Part shown: positions 17,192-26,660 of the stretch, in pieces
How positions within the stretch are numbered: position 1 is the first letter of the stretch
Layout: the number at the start of each line of letters is the position of its first letter
Assembly (NCBI GenBank): GCA_017307165.1
Contig: JAFKGK010000004.1
Coordinates: forward strand, 62,001-126,000
Direction of reading: 5' to 3'
Source: Candidatus Melainabacteria bacterium
GTDB lineage: Bacteria > Cyanobacteriota > Vampirovibrionia > Obscuribacterales > Obscuribacteraceae
Length of the DNA stretch: 64,000 bases
Position numbers and translations under genes: made by a program
Notes under the pieces: model-generated
What the model saw: the letters and a program-made list of their open reading frames with translations, nothing else
What the model was told of the DNA's origin: nothing
Database searches by the model: none

Positions 17192-18673
17192 CTAGCGCCA
17201 GCCGCCGCCCAGCGCGCGATAGAGGTCGACTCTGGAGCCGACCAGATTCATTTTGACGGCGACCAATTCTTTCTCAGCGTTCAGTTTCTCTTCTTGAGTA
17301 AGCAGCACTTCGACATATGTCGCCTTGGCGTACTTAAACAAACTGTTGGCAATACCGATAGACTCTTCTAGCAAGACGACTTCTCGCTTTTTGGTGTCAA
17401 AAGCCTGCTGCATCTTTTTGATGTTTGACTGCTGGATGAGCACGTCAGTGTAGGCCCTCAACAAGGTCTCCTCATAAGACAAGACAGATTGGGTCTGGCG
17501 AGCATCGGCAATTTGTATCCTTGCAATGATTGCCTTTCGGTTGATCAAAGGCATCATTACGTTGCCCATCGCATTGTAAAAGAGTGATTGTGGGCGAAAC
17601 CACAGCTGAGGATCAAACCCCGAAAACCCAGTCCCTGCCGAGATAGTCACGTTTGGCAACAACTGAGCCTTGACGCTTTTCAAATCAAGTTTGGCAGCCT
17701 TGATCACTGCTTCGGCCTGACGGATATCGGCTCTGTTTTCTAAAAGTTGGATCGGCACACCTGTTTGCAACTCGTGCACAGGCATTGCCATAAATAGTTC
17801 GGAGTGCCTGACGATAGGGGCATCACTGTAGATACCAGTGAGAAACTTCAAACGGTTTTCTTTCTCGACAATACTCTGACTGGTTTCTGAGCGCTGGCTC
17901 CTCGTCTTGTTCAATTGCGCTTCAAATCGATTAACGCCTAACTGATTGGCTTTGGCATATCGCTTGAGGATCTGCATTTTGAGAAAGGCCGCTTCCTGGA
18001 TGGCGATGTTTGCATCTAATATTTTTAGAGAAGTATCCAGAGCCATTAATTCATAATAGTTGCGCGCTATTTCGGAAACCAGCCTGGAAATAAGAAAATT
18101 TCGGACTTCGTATTGTGCGATCATACGCAGTCTGGCTGCTTCTTTGGCGTTTCTCAATCTCCTCCAGATGTCCACTTCCCAGCTTAGCGCAGGCCCTAGA
18201 TTTAGATTAAAATCCGGATTACTAAAAAAGTATCTTGAAGTAATTTTGTCCAATACGCCTTCGAGAGTATTGTCGGAAGGCCTGATATAGCTTGCGCCAA
18301 ATCCCAAGCCTACTTTAGGCAAATACTCAGACTGCCTTTCTTTAACTTCGCTGGCAGCTATTTCGATATCTTGTATGGCGATATTAAACTCTTGATTGTT
18401 TGCCAGAGCTGTTTCGATCAAGGCTACAAGATCAGGATCAGAAAAAAACTGCCGCCAACTGACGGTGGCCGCACTATCGGCGGTGTCCAGTGTGGCATCC
18501 TTGGGCTGGAAAGGATTTTGAAACTTTTTAGGAATGTTGAATATCGGGTTTCTTTGCATCAACTCGACAGGATGGAACCAGGATTTTCTTGCAAATACCG
18601 GCGTTTGCGAAGCTCCCAAAAAAGCTATGATTGTTAAAACACTAACAATTTTTTTTCGGTCCATTGCGTTCAT
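17192..18673 (-). CDS. Outer-membrane factor of an RND efflux pump (TolC/NodT-like)
   Basis: 493 residues. Last gene of a three-gene efflux operon. It has an N-terminal signal sequence (ends ...TPVFA) but no lipobox Cys, unlike many NodT-family members. Two OEP repeats are present, with long helical stretches rich in Ala, Glu and Gln and the characteristic LSWEVDIWRRLRNAKEAAR (near 170-190). Such proteins form the trimeric channel through the outer membrane. The start lies 10 bases after the pump gene. Terminal residues RVDLYRALGGGWR are typical of the family. Confidence 0.92.
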   Translation of the reverse strand: MNAMDRKKIVSVLTIIAFLGASQTPVFARKSWFHPVELMQRNPIFNIPKKFQNPFQPKDATLDTADSAATVSWRQFFSDPDLVALIETALANNQEFNIAIQDIEIAASEVKERQSEYLPKVGLGFGASYIRPSDNTLEGVLDKITSRYFFSNPDFNLNLGPALSWEVDIWRRLRNAKEAARLRMIAQYEVRNFLISRLVSEIARNYYELMALDTSLKILDANIAIQEAAFLKMQILKRYAKANQLGVNRFEAQLNKTRSQRSETSQSIVEKENRLKFLTGIYSDAPIVRHSELFMAMPVHELQTGVPIQLLENRADIRQAEAVIKAAKLDLKSVKAQLLPNVTISAGTGFSGFDPQLWFRPQSLFYNAMGNVMMPLINRKAIIARIQIADARQTQSVLSYEETLLRAYTDVLIQQSNIKKMQQAFDTKKREVVLLEESIGIANSLFKYAKATYVEVLLTQEEKLNAEKELVAVKMNLVGSRVDLYRALGGGWR

Positions 18674-18683
18674 GGTTGCCTGA

Positions 18684-21600
18684 CTAATCCTTACGCTTGA
18701 TTCTCTTGATTAGCAATTTAAGGTGTCCTCTCAGCTTTCTGTGGAGCTTCCAACGCCTTTTTTTAGTACTCACAAGGGATTCTGTAATACTCGTATGGTC
18801 TTCGTCTTTGAGTAGATTTTTTCCATCGACTAGAGTAGCAAAAAGAAAATATAGACCCGGTATAACCAGCACGCCAATAAATGTACCAGTAATCATCCCG
18901 CCCATAGCAGAAGACCCCAGAGTCCTGTTGCCGACGGCACCAGCGCCCTCAGACAATACAAGAGGGACAAGGCCCGCGACAAAGCCAAAGGACGTCATCA
19001 AGATGGGTCTAAAACGCATCTTTGCGCCTTCGAGGGCTGCCTCCCGCAACGATAAGCCCTCATTGCGCCTTTGCACTGCAAACTCGACGATCAACACAGC
19101 ATTTTTGCCCAGCAGTCCAAGCAAGGTGATAACAGCAATCTGTGCATACACATCGTTGGCCAGGCCCATTAGATTGAGCATCAAAAAGGAGCCAAAAATA
19201 CCTACAGGCAGAGAGAACAGCACAGCCAGGGGCAATACAAAGCTCTCATATTGTGCTGCAAGCACCAGGTAGACAAACAGTACAACGATCATAGAAATAA
19301 TGACAAATTCATTGCCGCGCTTTGCTTCGTCAAAGGACAGATCTTCCCAGGCAATGTCATACTCACGCGACAGGGTTTCTTTGGCCACTTCGCGAATAGC
19401 CTTGATGGCGTCGCCAGTGGTGTAGCCCTTTGCTGGAAATCCCCGAATGGCAGCAGAGTTGTACATGTTATAGCGGGTGATCTCGTTTGCCCCTTTTGAT
19501 TTTTCAAGGGTAATAAACGATGAATAAGGCACCATATCACCTTGATCGTTTTTGACAAACAAAGTGGTCAAATCATCTAGATTTCGTCTGTATTCTGGGG
19601 CCGCCTGAGTAAATACTTTAAAAAACCTACCGTACTTGATAAAGCCTTGCTCGTAAGATCCGCTATACAACACGTCCAGGTTTCTCATGGCCGTGTCTAT
19701 AGAAACGCCTTTCTGCATGGCCATTTGATTATCGACTTTTATTTCATATTGCGGGTAGGACGCATTGTAAAAAGTAAATAGGCCTGAAATCTCTTTGCGC
19801 TTTTGCAGATTTTTCATAAACTCTTGAGTGGTTTTCTGCAGTTCCTGATAGCGCAAGTCGCCGGTTTTATCGAGCAAGCGCAAAGAAAATCCGCCAGAAG
19901 AACCAAAACCTGGAATAGCCGGCGGCTCGAAAAACTCGATACGGCCACCAAGACCGACGATGGTGTGCTCCAGGTCTTCGATAATTTCGTGGACGTTCTG
20001 CTTGCGGTCTTCCCAGTTTTTGAGGTTGATCAGACAGGTCCCAGCATTGGAGCCTCTACCTTCGGTCATGATTTCGTAGCCAGCCATGGAGGTCACCGAG
20101 TCGATGCCTGGGACTTTTTTAGTCATGGCTTCTAACTGGTCCATAACCTTGTTTGTGTACTCGAGCGAAGATCCCGGTGGTGTTTGAACGATAGCGTATA
20201 TGGTGCCCTGGTCTTCGTTTGGAACAAAGCCTGAAGACACTTTTTGGCTGATATAAACGATACCCCCGGCAAATATCGCGACAATGCTCAGGCACAGTAC
20301 TCTTTGAGTGACGACACGATTTAACACCCACATATAGCAGCGTGTCAAAAATTCGAAGAATACGTTGAATTGATCGATAAACCACTGGATTATGTTGAAC
20401 CCACGCTTGTGGTGATCATGCTTCCTAAGAAACATGGCGCATAAAACAGGTGTTAGAGTTAAAGCAACCAGAGCCGATACCATGATGGCGCTGACCATCG
20501 TGATCGAGAACTGGCGATAAAAAACACCTACTGGACCATTGATGAAGGCTATCGGTACAAACACCGAGATCATAACCAGGGTGATGGCCAAGATCGCGCT
20601 GCCCAACTCGCCCATGGCCTTTTGCGTCGCAGCATACGGGGTCAGTGTCGGGTCTTTCTCCATATTGCTGTGGACAGCCTCGATCACGACAATGGCGTCA
20701 TCCACAACGATACCTACGGCCAATACCACGGCAAACAAAGTAATCAAGTTGATGGACATGCCAAATATCGGCAATACCAAAAAGCCACCAACCAGTGAGA
20801 TAGGCACAGCGATGACAGGGATGACAGTCGAACGCCAGTCTCCAAGGAAAACAAATACGACTAGGGTAACCAGGATAAAAGCATCACGGATAGTATCGAC
20901 AACCTGCTCGATCGAAGCATCCAAAAACTTGGAGACATCGTAGCTGTACTGGACGTGAATGCCATCAGGGAACAACTTGGAGAGTTCGCTGATTTTCTCC
21001 TTGACTTTCTTAATTACTTCTCTGCCATTACTACTGGGCGTCTGCTTAAGCACGATAGAAGCAGAGGGCTTGCCATCCAAATTGGTGTAGATGTTGTAAA
21101 ACTCACTGCCCAGCTCCACTGTCGCGACATCTTTGAGCTTGACCATTTCACCAAAGCCGGAGCTTTTAATAATGATGTTTTCGTACTGTTCGGGCTCAGT
21201 ATATCGGCCAATATAATTGAGCACATACTCTGTAGACTGAGCTGTTTTGCCGGAGCTGATACCGAGTCGGCCAGGTCGGGCGATCAAACTTTGGCCTTTG
21301 ATAGCAGCGACTACTTCTTCGGAAGATATATTGTAGGCTCGCATACGATCGGGTTTGAGCCATACCCTCATCGCGTAGGTCCTGTTACCCAAAAGGCTCG
21401 CGTTGGCAACGCCTGTAATACGCTGGATCTCGGGTATCAGCTTGGTATAGGCATAGTTGAATAGATATTTTTGGTCAATAGATTTGGTATCCGAATACAA
21501 ATTGACATACATCAGCATTGAGGGCATCAGGGGCAAAATGATTACCCCTTCTCTCTGTACGAGGTCAGGCAATGCGTTCATCACCTGGTCGACCCTGGTT

Positions 21601-21923
21601 TTTACGCTGACCACCGCCTGGTTTGGATCGGTGCCGGGTTCAAATATGACGCGAATGGTGGCCTCACCGGCACTGGTGGCATCGGAAGCCATATAACGCA
21701 TCCCTTGCACACCGTTGATGGCTGCTTCGAGTGGTACCAGTGTTGATTTGGTCAAGACATCGGCGCTTGCACCAGGGTAGGCAATATAGATATTGACTAC
21801 GGTAGGAGCAATCTTGGGAAACTGCGAAATGGGCAGTTGTATGATGGAAAGGCAGCCGAGAAAGATAATCAAAACGGAGATTACAATCCCGAGTACTGGC
21901 CGTTTGAGGATGTTACGGAACAT
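18684..21923 (-). CDS. RND (HAE1-type) proton-driven efflux transporter
   Basis: 1079 residues with the AcrB/MexB layout: an N-terminal helix, a large periplasmic loop, a helix bundle, a second periplasmic loop and a second bundle. AVGIVVDDAIVV near residue 400-411 carries the two Asp residues of the proton relay. FVPNEDQGTIYAIVQTPPG (after residue 560) is a HAE1 signature. It exports hydrophobic or amphiphilic compounds with the adaptor upstream and the channel downstream. The C-terminus is unusually basic (about 40 residues, KKRRWKLHRKLRGHLK...). The substrate cannot be deduced. Confidence 0.95.
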   Translation of the reverse strand: MFRNILKRPVLGIVISVLIIFLGCLSIIQLPISQFPKIAPTVVNIYIAYPGASADVLTKSTLVPLEAAINGVQGMRYMASDATSAGEATIRVIFEPGTDPNQAVVSVKTRVDQVMNALPDLVQREGVIILPLMPSMLMYVNLYSDTKSIDQKYLFNYAYTKLIPEIQRITGVANASLLGNRTYAMRVWLKPDRMRAYNISSEEVVAAIKGQSLIARPGRLGISSGKTAQSTEYVLNYIGRYTEPEQYENIIIKSSGFGEMVKLKDVATVELGSEFYNIYTNLDGKPSASIVLKQTPSSNGREVIKKVKEKISELSKLFPDGIHVQYSYDVSKFLDASIEQVVDTIRDAFILVTLVVFVFLGDWRSTVIPVIAVPISLVGGFLVLPIFGMSINLITLFAVVLAVGIVVDDAIVVIEAVHSNMEKDPTLTPYAATQKAMGELGSAILAITLVMISVFVPIAFINGPVGVFYRQFSITMVSAIMVSALVALTLTPVLCAMFLRKHDHHKRGFNIIQWFIDQFNVFFEFLTRCYMWVLNRVVTQRVLCLSIVAIFAGGIVYISQKVSSGFVPNEDQGTIYAIVQTPPGSSLEYTNKVMDQLEAMTKKVPGIDSVTSMAGYEIMTEGRGSNAGTCLINLKNWEDRKQNVHEIIEDLEHTIVGLGGRIEFFEPPAIPGFGSSGGFSLRLLDKTGDLRYQELQKTTQEFMKNLQKRKEISGLFTFYNASYPQYEIKVDNQMAMQKGVSIDTAMRNLDVLYSGSYEQGFIKYGRFFKVFTQAAPEYRRNLDDLTTLFVKNDQGDMVPYSSFITLEKSKGANEITRYNMYNSAAIRGFPAKGYTTGDAIKAIREVAKETLSREYDIAWEDLSFDEAKRGNEFVIISMIVVLFVYLVLAAQYESFVLPLAVLFSLPVGIFGSFLMLNLMGLANDVYAQIAVITLLGLLGKNAVLIVEFAVQRRNEGLSLREAALEGAKMRFRPILMTSFGFVAGLVPLVLSEGAGAVGNRTLGSSAMGGMITGTFIGVLVIPGLYFLFATLVDGKNLLKDEDHTSITESLVSTKKRRWKLHRKLRGHLKLLIKRIKRKD

Positions 21924-21940
21924 AGCTGACCAATCCTAGA

Positions 21941-23134
21941 CTAATTTGCATACAGATTTAAATTTTTGACCACAGTTTTGGGATCGATCAGTTTGTAATG
22001 GATTTTGTCGCCCTTATCCAATTTGTTCTGCCGTTCAAGCAAAAACATTTCATCAGGGCTTATTCCAGACTCGACGATGTAAATGTTTGGCTCTTCACGA
22101 GCCACTTTGATCACCCGCTCATGGATCTCGCCGTCTTTATCGACGACATACATAAAGCGCTTATCCAATATTTCGAAGGTAGACTTTTGAGGCACAACGA
22201 TCGCATGTGAGATATTTTTTGGCCACAATATTTTGCCTGTTTGCCCATAACGCAACAGGCCTTTGGGGTTACTAAAACTAGCCCTAAATGCGATATTGCC
22301 TGAAGTACTATTAAAATCCGACTGGATGACTTCTATCGTTCCGCCTTCAGGATATATTTCACCATTTGCAAGTTGCAATTGGACTTTTTGAGCAACGCCC
22401 TTATTTCTGTTTTGAATGTAGTTGAGGTACACAGCTTCGGGAACGTTAAAGTACACCCAGAGCTTGTGGGTATCACTCAAGGTCGTCAGCAGCTCATTTT
22501 CTTCGAGTAGACTGCCCAGCCTGACATCGTTAAAGCGACCAATCAAGCCGTCAAACGGTGCTCGGATCTCGGTAAAGCCCAAATGCGTCTTTGCCAACTC
22601 TAATTCGGCTTTGACCTTGGCCAGCTTAGCGGCAGACATTGCGGCTTCTGTGGTGGAGATAATATCTTTGTCGGCAAGCGCCTGATTGTTTTGGAGCTCA
22701 ATTTTTGAGAGCTCCACTTCTGCTTCTGATTTTTCTACATCGGCCTGGTAAACAGTTGGCTTTATCTGAAAAAGCAATTGTCCCTTGTGAACAGTCTGAC
22801 CTTCGTCGATGAGGACATTTTGCAAGTAGCCTTTTTCTAAGGAACGGATCTCAATATGCTGAATGGCTCTGATCTGGCAGACATACTCATCATTGAGGGT
22901 AAGGTCTTCGACATAGGGTTTGGTGACTTCGTAGGTAGTATGTGCTATCTCGTCCGCCTCTGCCTGGTCCTGATCCTGATTTTGATTTTGATCATCGCCT
23001 GCCGACTTTTTGCCATCGACGACATGCATTGTATGCATTGCAGCCTTGCTATCAGGCAGCGTTTGGCAGCCTGTAGTACACAGTACGAGCAGAAAGGCGC
23101 TGCTACAAAATGTTAGTGTTCTGAACAGTTTCAT
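21941..23134 (-). CDS. RND efflux periplasmic adaptor (membrane-fusion lipoprotein)
   Basis: 397 residues. The signal ends in a lipobox (LCTTGC, C about 23), so the protein is lipid-anchored. A low-complexity linker (DDQNQNQDQDQ) precedes the biotinyl-lipoyl domain, alpha-helical hairpin and beta-barrel (VDKDGEIHERVIKV at the end). It links the inner-membrane pump to the channel. It is first in the operon, 17 bases before the pump. Blocks such as QIRAIQHIEIRSLEKGYLQ resemble adaptors of Bacteroidota and Planctomycetes more than Enterobacteria; this is my recollection and could mean transfer. Confidence 0.92.
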   Translation of the reverse strand: MKLFRTLTFCSSAFLLVLCTTGCQTLPDSKAAMHTMHVVDGKKSAGDDQNQNQDQDQAEADEIAHTTYEVTKPYVEDLTLNDEYVCQIRAIQHIEIRSLEKGYLQNVLIDEGQTVHKGQLLFQIKPTVYQADVEKSEAEVELSKIELQNNQALADKDIISTTEAAMSAAKLAKVKAELELAKTHLGFTEIRAPFDGLIGRFNDVRLGSLLEENELLTTLSDTHKLWVYFNVPEAVYLNYIQNRNKGVAQKVQLQLANGEIYPEGGTIEVIQSDFNSTSGNIAFRASFSNPKGLLRYGQTGKILWPKNISHAIVVPQKSTFEILDKRFMYVVDKDGEIHERVIKVAREEPNIYIVESGISPDEMFLLERQNKLDKGDKIHYKLIDPKTVVKNLNLYAN

Positions 23135-23223
23135 TTTCTATTGTATGTTGATCTCATAGTTTCGTAATCATATAGCTAAAATGTGACGGTAAAGTGATCG
23201 GAACCTTGCAACGCACGAAAGGC

Positions 23224-24417
23224 TCACTTGGACTGGCGTACGACAGTAAACATCCGTTTACTTTTATGGGCTTTGCCGTTTTCCAGCATGCCATCAGTCA
23301 GGGCCAATCTTGCCAGTGGTTCACGCGAAAAGGGTTTAAATAAAACCAGTTTGTGGCGGATTTTGGAGTTGTAGACGCTAAAAGTAATCTTGGTGTCTAT
23401 GCGGGTGTTAGGCTTGACCTTGATAGAGCGAACGCCAGAGTCAGCGAGAGGAGAGGCAAAAAACAGATTGCCCAGTTCGTCTTCCAGGCCGATATCAAAC
23501 ATCGAAAAGGTATTTTGAGTATCGTTCAAGATGTCTAACTTGAGCTTTATTTCGGTCATCTCTCCAAATGGATGGCGGTCAACTCTCATTTCTGCCACTT
23601 TCACCTCGAGACCGGGCACATTAAAGTCCCCAGCTGTCTCTTCGGGCATAGTCATGGTGGGCAGTTTTAACTCTTCGCTCAGCTTTACGTGCATTTCCGC
23701 ACCGGGTGGCAGCTTTACACTCTGCCCCTTGGTCAACATGGCGAGCGTCAGTCCAGCAGCACCACCAACGGCCGCTCCACCGGCCACCGTGCCTCCGTGA
23801 CTGGCCACTGCTCCTGCAACACCACCCAACTGCAGGCCTATCACCGTGCCTACAACACCACCAACGGCGGTATAAGCCGCCGCACGACCAACGACCTTGG
23901 CAGCGGCCTTGCCTTTAGAGTCCTTAGTGGTGCTGTTGCCCTCAATGGATATAGTGCGTCCGTCAGGCGTGAGCAAATAATCAAAGCGCGTATTGATATA
24001 CCCATCTCGTCCAGCTCTCTTGGGCTCCTCAAGAGCAATCAACTCTCCATGCAATGTCGAGCCCCTGGGTATCACCACTCGGCCATCCACCATCACGTCC
24101 TTGATGATTTTGCCAAAAAACTCATCGCCGGCTTTGGTCTCATAAGACTCGATCTCAGTCCCCAGCACCATTTCCAATACTGTGCCTGGAGCAACAACAC
24201 GCACATCGCCAGTATTGACTATCGGACCTGGCAAACGGGCGTGTTCGGTCTGAATGATGGTGGTCCGCAAGACCGGCGGCTCTGGCTCTGACGTCTCGGC
24301 CAGGGGCTCGGCTGCCCAAACAGCCAGAGGGCTCGCAGCGCTTAGACTCAGCAGCAGCCCCAGGGCACACACCTGCAAAGATAGCTTGGGGTCACGGGTC
24401 TCAAAAGTATTTTGCAT
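23224..24417 (-). CDS. Exported protein with beta-barrel (TrbI/VirB10-like) domain and glycine zipper
   Basis: 397 residues. The signal peptide ends ...AVWA. A beta-rich domain (about 75-170) contains GTVLEMVLGTEIESY, VVIPRGSTLHGELI and FDYLLTPDGRTISIEG. This 'ground-state value / safe limit / RLLTPDGR' pattern also occurs at the C-terminus of the SLH protein at 55732-57030 and resembles TrbI/VirB10-type barrels. A Gly/Ala-rich hydrophobic stretch (about 175-225: VGGVVGTVIGLQLGGVAG) looks like a glycine zipper that could enter a membrane. The last third is a second beta domain. Function unknown. It lies 89 bases upstream of the RND adaptor start on the same strand and may share its transcript. 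Confidence 0.6.
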   Translation of the reverse strand: MQNTFETRDPKLSLQVCALGLLLSLSAASPLAVWAAEPLAETSEPEPPVLRTTIIQTEHARLPGPIVNTGDVRVVAPGTVLEMVLGTEIESYETKAGDEFFGKIIKDVMVDGRVVIPRGSTLHGELIALEEPKRAGRDGYINTRFDYLLTPDGRTISIEGNSTTKDSKGKAAAKVVGRAAAYTAVGGVVGTVIGLQLGGVAGAVASHGGTVAGGAAVGGAAGLTLAMLTKGQSVKLPPGAEMHVKLSEELKLPTMTMPEETAGDFNVPGLEVKVAEMRVDRHPFGEMTEIKLKLDILNDTQNTFSMFDIGLEDELGNLFFASPLADSGVRSIKVKPNTRIDTKITFSVYNSKIRHKLVLFKPFSREPLARLALTDGMLENGKAHKSKRMFTVVRQSK

Positions 24418-24665
24418 GTGTCTCCACGGCGTATAGCGCTCACTGAGATAAGCTCAAGTCCATAATGAAGGATGAAAATTACGAGTTTGTGATTGCCAAA
24501 GGTACAATTTGCATACCTTAATACAGTCTACATGCATCTAAGTATCGAAATAACTAATAGCCTGGAAAGTCTATTGCGGAATGAGCCATCTGAAATCACG
24601 GCCTGGACACCATGCATAGTGTGCAGTCGATATAATTGAATTTTTGCTCTCCTAAGCAGGTCTCC

Positions 24666-25379
24666 ATGCAAGCTGGCATCCTCATCATCGGATCGATATT
24701 TTGGGATCAAAACGAGATCAGATCGGCCTGGCGACAATCGCGATTGCGCATGGCCGACGCTATAGATGTTGCAGTCCCCATCAGATACGGGCGCGCTGCC
24801 ATTTCACGCGCCAACACCTATACAATGGTTTTTTCGACCAAGGCTCCACTCGGTACCGCCAAAGTAGTGCCTTGCCAGGCCGAAATCAAGAGCTTTGATG
24901 ATCTGCTGATCGAGGCCAAGGCCCTCTGGCTAAGCGAATCGATGAAAACCGAATCGGACTCCATCTCTGCACACTGGGGATGCACGGCACTCAAAGTCAA
25001 GGACGCGTCTAATCCTCTGGCCGCGCAATGGGCACAATACACTGCAGACTATCGAGCCGATTATGCTCTCGATCACGCCGATGATGAGGCGCCAGCACTG
25101 GACGCATCAGGCTTGCTGCAGATGCCCTGGCCAAGCAAAACAAATGGAGAGGCCCTTACCGAGGTCGATCTATTGTTATGCATTGCCAATCGCCCGACTC
25201 TAAGGCATGGCGATTATGTAGGTCCTGACGACATTGCCCTGGCCTGGCTCAAAAACTCATCCTATGATGACTATTTTTATAAAAACCGCGAAAATGGCAT
25301 CAAGACCTTTCAGGACGACGAGATTCTTGGCGCGTTTTGGGCGGCTCAGCCAGGCGGGTGCGGCGGCCCGATGTTTTGA
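24666..25379 (+). CDS. Conserved hypothetical protein (MQAGILIIGSIFWD family)
   Basis: 237 residues from the ATG at 24666; the frame extends ten codons further to a TTG that lacks a ribosome site. The opening QAGILIIGSIFWDQNEIRSA and VAVPIRYGRAA...ANTYTMVFS are features I associate with a widespread uncharacterised cytoplasmic family, possibly with a gamma-glutamylcyclotransferase-like fold. No catalytic residues can be named. The C-terminus (AAQPGGCGGPMF) is Gly-rich. The next gene begins 17 bases after its stop. The 248 bases upstream hold a TATAAT at 24631-24636 but no well-spaced -35. Confidence 0.6.
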   Translation: MQAGILIIGSIFWDQNEIRSAWRQSRLRMADAIDVAVPIRYGRAAISRANTYTMVFSTKAPLGTAKVVPCQAEIKSFDDLLIEAKALWLSESMKTESDSISAHWGCTALKVKDASNPLAAQWAQYTADYRADYALDHADDEAPALDASGLLQMPWPSKTNGEALTEVDLLLCIANRPTLRHGDYVGPDDIALAWLKNSSYDDYFYKNRENGIKTFQDDEILGAFWAAQPGGCGGPMF

Positions 25380-25396
25380 CCGATCGCTATCTTGCT

Positions 25397-26335
25397 ATGC
25401 CCTCAGCGATTCAAGCTCTTGCCACGTCATTGGTATTGCAGCTGATATCAATTGCAATACCAATGCTGCTCGCCACGCCGGTGCTAGCGCAATCAGGGGA
25501 GAGGCGCGCAAACAGGCCAGGTGAAATACCGGAGCAGGTGCGCGAGATACATAATCTGAAGTACAGTGTGCACAATAGTCGGAATGCCGATGCAATGGTC
25601 GTCTTGCCCAAGGATATTGATGTCTCTAAACCAGTCAATGTCACAATCTACAACCACGGTTGGTACGATACTGCCCGTAGTGCAGTGGGCAATGCTAGAT
25701 TGACGGAGCAGATGCGGAGCGCACCACCCAATACGGTGCTTGTCGTGCCCGAGTGGCAGGTAAAACCAGGCACCTACGGTCCCAAAGCCAATTTTCAAGG
25801 CCGATACACCGCCGCAAATTTTGCCCAAGAGCAATTGCAAGAGATCTTTAATCGCACTCCTGAGCTAAAAGCCACCAAGCTAGGTGATATCCAAAATATC
25901 AATATCATTTCGCACTCGGCGGGTATCAATCCCACAGAGAGTACTCTGTACCGTAATCCAAAGATGGCCCAAAAGATAAATAGCGTGACTTTGCTTGATT
26001 CACTCTACGATAGGTCCGGACTCAATAAATGGATTAAGGCCAATATCAGAGATCTGGTATCAGGTCGCAAACGTTTTCACAACATTTTCAGCGAGGGCAC
26101 TGAGGGCAATAGTCGGGTCCAGGCCAAGTTTGTGGCTGATGAGCTGGCGCATTATAGTGGTGGGCGCTATAGCAGCTCGCGCTTTATGGATCTTTCCAAT
26201 CGACCACTGTCAGTCGAGCAATTGCGCGATTATCCGATAGTATTTAAATTGACCAGGGTCCCTCACAGGGATATGCCAAAGCAGATGGTAGAAACAATAG
26301 AGCAGGCCGCAGCTCTGAGCAAGCCCGAGCACTAG
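25397..26335 (+). CDS. Secreted alpha/beta-hydrolase-like protein
   Basis: 312 residues from the ATG at 25397. An earlier in-frame start (25337) overlaps the previous gene and would put basic residues before the signal peptide. The signal sequence ends ...TPVLAQ. The alpha/beta-hydrolase fold is suggested by TIYNHGWYDTA (oxyanion region), VLVVPEWQV, and the nucleophile elbow ISHSAG with Ser near residue 179. Acid and His residues are less clear (LLDSLYD near 205; PHRDM near the end). Substrate unknown. A 13-bp perfect inverted repeat lies inside the signal-peptide codons (25428-25465). Confidence 0.65.
   Translation: MPSAIQALATSLVLQLISIAIPMLLATPVLAQSGERRANRPGEIPEQVREIHNLKYSVHNSRNADAMVVLPKDIDVSKPVNVTIYNHGWYDTARSAVGNARLTEQMRSAPPNTVLVVPEWQVKPGTYGPKANFQGRYTAANFAQEQLQEIFNRTPELKATKLGDIQNINIISHSAGINPTESTLYRNPKMAQKINSVTLLDSLYDRSGLNKWIKANIRDLVSGRKRFHNIFSEGTEGNSRVQAKFVADELAHYSGGRYSSSRFMDLSNRPLSVEQLRDYPIVFKLTRVPHRDMPKQMVETIEQAAALSKPEH
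25428..25465. repeat. 13-bp perfect inverted repeat inside a signal-peptide coding region
   Basis: CATTGGTATTGCA (25428-25440) is followed after 12 bases by its exact complement TGCAATACCAATG (25453-25465). In mRNA it would form a stable stem about 30 bases after the start codon of the secreted hydrolase. Confidence 0.7.
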
Positions 26336-26562
26336 GCAAATGTGACATACCCTGTCTCGATCAAGACATGCTTGCCTACGATCTCCGGCACCGACTCGCA
26401 CGACAATATCTCAGCTCGCACCAACTGATTGTCCATAACAGCTCTTTGATCCCAGTCAAAAAAACGGACAAAACCTAGTTGCGCATCTGGTGGCAGATGC
26501 TGAAGAGGAAAATCCCAATGGTGGCAAATAAAAATCCTCGCGACTGGCCAGCCTAAATTTGC
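26332..26562 (-). pseudogene. Protein-like minus-strand frame without start codon (gene fragment?)
   Basis: The minus strand of the gap after the hydrolase has an open frame of 76 codons, bounded upstream by TGA. Its composition is protein-like: ICHHWDFPLQHLPPDAQLG, then FVRFFDWDQRAVMDNQ, ending HVLIETGYVTFA. No ATG lies near its beginning; the first is at codon 43. Its TAG stop shares the palindrome CTAG (26332-26335) with the stop of the hydrolase on the other strand. It may be the remaining 3' part of a lost gene. I do not recognise the family, and chance cannot be excluded. Confidence 0.35.
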
Positions 26563-26660
26563 TCATTGCCTTGTTGATCATCTCGACCATCTTAAAATTT
26601 CTCTCCCGACGTTCTGTCAGATCGCTCTTTAATTATAATGCTCTCAATGCCGGAGCCATC
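26336..26660. other. Gap between hydrolase and zinc-ribbon gene
   Basis: Besides the minus-strand frame described separately, this 325-bp gap holds a TATAAT hexamer at 26634-26639, 22 bases before the GTG of the next gene. It may serve as a -10 box, although no good -35 hexamer lies 16-18 bases upstream. Confidence 0.4.

Noticed and set aside
25337..25396. Upstream start of the secreted hydrolase at 25337
   Set aside because: It lies inside the preceding gene and would place a basic 20-residue segment ahead of a good signal peptide.
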